Assembly: GCF_024699945.1 (NCBI RefSeq)
Contig: NZ_JAJOMY010000001.1
Span: 124,001-188,000 of the forward strand
Length of the DNA: 64,000 bases
Direction of reading: 5' to 3'
From: Phenylobacterium sp. J426
Lineage (GTDB): Bacteria; Pseudomonadota; Alphaproteobacteria; Caulobacterales; Caulobacteraceae
The number at the start of each line of letters is the position of its first letter. Positions within the stretch are counted from its first letter, which is position 1. The notes under the pieces were generated by a model. That model did not search any database and was not told where the DNA came from. It saw only the letters and a program-made list of their open reading frames with translations. A program made the translations under genes and the position numbers. This document shows, piece after piece, positions 60,850-64,000 of this stretch.

Positions 60850-62412
60850 AGGCTGTGTAAAAACGCGAAGCAGGGCAGACTCCTGACACACGGGTCGGGA
60901 GGCGCTGATGAGCCGCTTCGTCGAGGGTGAAGATCGCCGTCAGCCGGTGCTGCTTCCCAGCTGTCTGGACGACTACGTCAGCGACGAGAACCCGGCTCGG
61001 CTGATCGACGTCTTCGTTGATGAGCTGGATCTCGGCGGCCTGGGTTTCGAGATCGTCCCGGCTGCGACGGGCCGGCCGGCGTATCACCCGGCGATGCTGC
61101 TGAAGCTATACATCTATGGCTACCTCAACCGGGTGCAGTCGAGCCGGCGGCTGGAGCGCGAAGCACAGCGCAACGTCGAGCTGATGTGGCTGACGGGGAA
61201 GCTCGCGCCGGACCACAAGACCATCGCCAACTTCCGGAAGGACAACGGCGCAGCGATCCAGGCGGCCTGCGCCCACTTCATTGTGCTGTGCCGTCAGATC
61301 GGCCTGTTCACTCAGGCGGTGGCTGCGGTGGACGGCAGCAAATTCAAGGCGGTGAACACCCGCGACAAGAACTTCACGCCGGCCAAGCTGAAGAAGCGGA
61401 TCGAGCAGGTCGCGGAGCACATCGCCGGCTATCTCCAGGAGCTGGACACCGCCGACCGTCTCGAGGGCGAGGCGGTCGAAGCCCGCACCGTGAAGCTCAA
61501 GGACAAGATCGCCACGCTGCGGGCGCAGATGCAGGCGCTGAAGGCGATGGAGGCGCAGGTGGAGGCGTCCCCTGACGGCCAGGTATCGCTGACCGATCCG
61601 GACGCGCGATCCATGGCCACGAGCGGCCGCGGCAGCGGCATCGTCGGCTACAACGTCCAGAGCGTCGTCGACGCCGAGCACCACCTGATCGTCGCCCATG
61701 ACGTGATCACCACGGGCAGCGATCGCCAGCAGCTCGCCGAGATGAGCGGCAAGGCCAAGGACGCCATGGGCGTGGAGCGGCTCGAGATGCTGGCCGACCG
61801 AGGCTACTTCTCCGGCGAGGAGATCCTGGCCTGCGAGCAGATCGGCGTGACGCCGTACGTGCCCAAGCCGCTCACCTCAGGTGCCAAGGCCGATGGACGC
61901 TTCGGCAAGCAGGACTTTGCTTACGTGCCCGAGCAGGACGCCTATCGCTGTCCCGGCGGGAGCCTGCTCCGGCGGCGCATGACGACCGTCGAGAAGGGGC
62001 TCACCCTGCATCGCTACTGGGATCGGGCGAGCTGCCAGGCCTGCGCGCTGAAGCCCCAGTGCACGCCCAGCGTCGAGCGCCGGATCACCCGCTGGGAGCA
62101 TGAAGCCACGATCGAGGCGCTGCAGCGGCGGATGGATCTCGCGCCCTACGCCATGCGGGCCCGCCGGCGGATCGTCGAACACCCCTTCGGGACGATCAAA
62201 GCCTGGATGGGCCACACCCACTTCCTAATGAAGCGGCTCCCGAACGTGAAGACGGAGATCAGTCTCCACATCCTCGCCTACAACATGAAGCGGGTGATGC
62301 AGATGCTCGGAACGGGGCCGCTGATCGCGGCGATCCGGACCTGAGGGAGCGGCGCGTCTAGCCCGCCTGCCATCAGCGGCTCAGCGCCGGCAGCGAGTTT
62401 TTACACGGCCTC
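60849..62412 (+). mobile_element. IS1182-family insertion sequence
   Basis: The 1.56-kb element has 16-base terminal inverted repeats GAGGCYGTGTAAAAAC (15 of 16 bases identical; 60849-60864 and 62397-62412) and one intact transposase. It is flanked on both sides by GGTC (60845-60848 and 62413-62416), a probable 4-base target duplication. It interrupts repeat copy C. The intact frame and near-perfect ends suggest a recent and possibly active insertion. Confidence 0.85.
60908..62344 (+). CDS. IS1182-family transposase
   Basis: This full-length 478-residue DDE transposase begins MSRFVEGEDRRQPVLLPSCL, then DVFVDELDLGGLGFE and YHPAMLLKLYIYGYLNRVQS (N-terminal DUF772 domain). The catalytic core includes AVDGSKFKAVN and LADRGYFSGEEILACEQIGV, and the end has RRIVEHPFGTIKAWMGHTHF and ILAYNMKRVMQM. 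The order fits the IS1182 transposase. No frameshift or stop is seen, so it should be functional. Confidence 0.93.
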   Translation: MSRFVEGEDRRQPVLLPSCLDDYVSDENPARLIDVFVDELDLGGLGFEIVPAATGRPAYHPAMLLKLYIYGYLNRVQSSRRLEREAQRNVELMWLTGKLAPDHKTIANFRKDNGAAIQAACAHFIVLCRQIGLFTQAVAAVDGSKFKAVNTRDKNFTPAKLKKRIEQVAEHIAGYLQELDTADRLEGEAVEARTVKLKDKIATLRAQMQALKAMEAQVEASPDGQVSLTDPDARSMATSGRGSGIVGYNVQSVVDAEHHLIVAHDVITTGSDRQQLAEMSGKAKDAMGVERLEMLADRGYFSGEEILACEQIGVTPYVPKPLTSGAKADGRFGKQDFAYVPEQDAYRCPGGSLLRRRMTTVEKGLTLHRYWDRASCQACALKPQCTPSVERRITRWEHEATIEALQRRMDLAPYAMRARRRIVEHPFGTIKAWMGHTHFLMKRLPNVKTEISLHILAYNMKRVMQMLGTGPLIAAIRT

Positions 62413-62430
62413 GGTCGGAAGCCGACGTTC
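62413..62430. repeat. Right half of IS-split repeat copy C
   Basis: GGTCGGAAGCCGACGTTC completes the core and right arm (AGC-N-GACGTTC) of the repeat interrupted by the insertion sequence. Confidence 0.65.
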
Positions 62431-62462
62431 GGACGGTCGGCTTGGAGGGCGTGCGCGTGCTC

Positions 62463-63311
62463 CTAGGAACATCGGGCTGAGTTCTCGCGAACTTGCTCTG
62501 CCAGCGTGGTGATCAGGCCGAACTGTTGGCGACGCACGTCGAGACTGCTCTCATCCTCGATCGGATGAGGCCGCCAATCGCCGGGCCCAACGCATATGCC
62601 TTGAAGACCGAACCTTTGAGGCGCGCCGGCGCCGGCGGCCCACCGATCGAAGAGATAGGGGAAGCGCTTCCGCTCGGTCTGCCCTTGATCCAACAGGGGT
62701 TCGAGGACGGCGATCATGCGCCGCTGGAAGCTGCGGTCCTGATCACCATGCTGAACGAGAAGCCAAGCCGCCGCGTCTGCCTTTACGCCGTCTCGACCAA
62801 TGGTGAACCAGCCGCGCCGGGCTACCGTCTCCGTTAGCCAGGCGCGGTTGTCTTGATCCACCGCCACCGCCTCGTTGCTGATAAGTCCGCGCAATAGCTT
62901 GATAGCTAAGGGCGAGAGCCCGCCGGCGAACTGCGCCTGGGCCTGAGGTGCGAGACTCTCGCGTGCAGCTTGGTCACGAGCTGCGCGTCGGAAGAGCTCG
63001 GCGACATCCGGGTCAGAGGTAGCCTGCGCGAGCTTGGTGAAGCTCGCGGTGGTGGCCCAGCCTCGTAAGGGCGGCTCTCCGGTCCGAAGGACAATGCTGA
63101 CGGCGCTCCGCCTGCGCGCATCCGCGTCGCGAGCCTGTCGACAAGCCCGCGCCCATTCCACTGGGCTAGCTGCGCTTCGCTCTTCGGCGATAGACGAGAG
63201 GGGCGCGGCGAGCGTCGATACACCTAGGCAGCTTCGAAGGTCTGCCGAGCTGATCTCCGCAGCGGGTGAGCTGATCAGCAACGTAAGCGCAGCGAGCGAC
63301 AGACTTAGCAT
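62463..63311 (-). CDS. Exported DUF6624-like hypothetical protein
   Basis: This 282-residue protein starts with a signal peptide (MLSLSLAALTLLISSPAAE). The C-terminal half matches the DUF6624 pattern: VARRGWFTIGRDGVKADAAA, WLLVQHGDQDRSFQRRMIAV and RFPYLFDRWAAGAGAPQRFG. The N-terminal half is helical and unassigned. The function of the family is unknown. The gene ends about 50 bases from the IS end, so the insertion spared it. Confidence 0.7.
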   Translation of the reverse strand: MLSLSLAALTLLISSPAAEISSADLRSCLGVSTLAAPLSSIAEERSAASPVEWARACRQARDADARRRSAVSIVLRTGEPPLRGWATTASFTKLAQATSDPDVAELFRRAARDQAARESLAPQAQAQFAGGLSPLAIKLLRGLISNEAVAVDQDNRAWLTETVARRGWFTIGRDGVKADAAAWLLVQHGDQDRSFQRRMIAVLEPLLDQGQTERKRFPYLFDRWAAGAGAPQRFGLQGICVGPGDWRPHPIEDESSLDVRRQQFGLITTLAEQVRENSARCS

Positions 63312-63470
63312 CCTTCACCTCCGTCGCTCCCGCCGACGTCAGTGAAGCTTAGAATGCCCATCGAGGGAATGCATCGGACGTCCGCTTCTGAGCCGAACGC
63401 CGAGGTTCGCTAACCACCCCTAGCGGACCATCCGAGCGGCCGGTCATCAGGCAGCTAAGCGAGACAGGCC

Positions 63471-63680
63471 TCAGTGCAGCCGTGGCGGCTCCACCACCGC
63501 CTCGTCCCACTCGCCCTCGTCGTCGCAGACCAGGACGACCCGGCACTCCTCGTCCACGCGCGCATAGTCGAGCGCCGCCGCCAGCGCGGCCGCGCGGCTC
63601 TCGTAACGACCCAGCTCCTCGCCGTCGTCGTCCTGCAGGATCCAGCGGCCGCCCTGGGCCACCACGCTGAGATCGAACAT
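63471..63680 (-). CDS. Small acidic hypothetical protein
   Basis: This 69-residue protein, MFDLSVVAQGGRWILQDDDG then SRAAALAAALDYARVDEECR, looks like a small alpha/beta fold of the DUF2188 type (a W-x-V-x-x-DG strand, then an AA-rich helix) with an acidic C-terminus. GGGAGCC precedes the start. Function is unknown. Confidence 0.6.
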   Translation of the reverse strand: MFDLSVVAQGGRWILQDDDGEELGRYESRAAALAAALDYARVDEECRVVLVCDDEGEWDEAVVEPPRLH

Positions 63681-63786
63681 CGAAGGCTCCCCTCGCCCAA
63701 CCCGGTTATCCCGGATCGGCGGCGGGAAGGCGCGAGGATTTCGCGTCGCACGTGTGCGACACGGGCGCGCAGGAGGCGCCGCGGAC

Positions 63787-64000
63787 CTAACCTTCGCGGA
63801 AGTAGGGCTCGACCGGCCCCTTGAGCTTGATGGTCAGCGGATTGCCGCGGCGGTCGCGGGCGTTGCCGGCCGTCACGCGGATCCAGCCTTCGCTGACGCA
63901 GTACTCGTCGACGTTGGTTTTGTCCTCGCCCTTGAACCGCACGCCCACGTTCCGCGCCAGCATCTCGGCGTCATAGTAGGGGCTGTCGGGATCCACCGAG
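63787..64000 (-). CDS. DUF3297 family protein (5' partial)
   Basis: The frame runs off the window end. The visible 71 residues have the conserved DUF3297 core: DPDSPYYDAEMLARNVGVRF, GEDKTNVDEYCVSEGWIRVT and GNPLTIKLKGPVEPYF. Only the first few residues should be missing. Function is unknown. Confidence 0.85.
   Translation of the reverse strand, partial: SVDPDSPYYDAEMLARNVGVRFKGEDKTNVDEYCVSEGWIRVTAGNARDRRGNPLTIKLKGPVEPYFREG

Overview
The window is high-GC alphaproteobacterial chromosome, most likely a member of the Caulobacteraceae (Caulobacter/Phenylobacterium type). This rests on the dnaG-rpoD order, a DnaG without zinc ligands, a TonB-dependent receptor, UrcA, DUF6152 and GT41-like flagellin-glycosylation-type proteins, and one promoter that fits the Caulobacter housekeeping consensus. 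No tRNA, rRNA or CRISPR array was seen. The only mobile element recognised is one apparently complete IS1182-type insertion sequence.

Layout. 1-7.5 kb: partial serine hydrolase, a miniature flagellar rod-like protein, a monoheme lipoprotein cytochrome, a DUF6152 gene with a secreted partner, an M28 peptidase, and an ECF sigma/anti-sigma pair. 7.6-12.2 kb: carA, small metabolic genes, and an ECF41 operon (membrane protein, AhpD-like protein, sigma factor) behind a matching ECF41-type promoter. 12.3-16.6 kb: dnaG and rpoD. 16.6-28.2 kb: cupin, TonB receptor, carB, VIT transporter, SDR, P-loop kinase, GST, greA. 28.2-38.8 kb: a surface- or flagellin-glycan locus. It holds an ELM1-like protein, PseG, a fused sugar 3,4-ketoisomerase/aminotransferase, a GT61, a GNAT, a dioxygenase-TPR-GT41 fusion, an SpsF/PseF-like cytidylyltransferase, PseH and PseI. 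38.9-48.8 kb: trxB, a SleB-like lipoprotein, a hybrid histidine kinase, and nadABC behind a promoter with two matching palindromic operators. 49-52.3 kb: one very large apparent GT2-WbsX-GT4 glycosyltransferase. 52.3-59.2 kb: DJ-1/AraC pair, DUF1003, second SleB protein, epoxide-hydrolase-like enzyme, beta/gamma-crystallin, pirin, UrcA. 59.2-62.5 kb: short imperfect palindromic repeats, one of them split by the IS. The end holds small hypotheticals and a partial DUF3297 gene.

A striking technical feature is that at least a dozen otherwise well-conserved genes carry single-base frameshifts, mostly one extra base in a short G or C run. Because rpoD is among them, these are most likely sequence or assembly errors, and I have annotated the affected genes across the shift rather than as pseudogenes.

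The most interesting biology is the glycan locus. PseF/G/H/I-like enzymes would make and activate pseudaminic acid, and QdtA-QdtB would make a 3-amino-3,6-dideoxyhexose. A protein joining an Fe(II)/2-oxoglutarate dioxygenase to TPRs and an O-GlcNAc-transferase-like domain sits between them, with a near-consensus CtrA box at its divergent promoter region.
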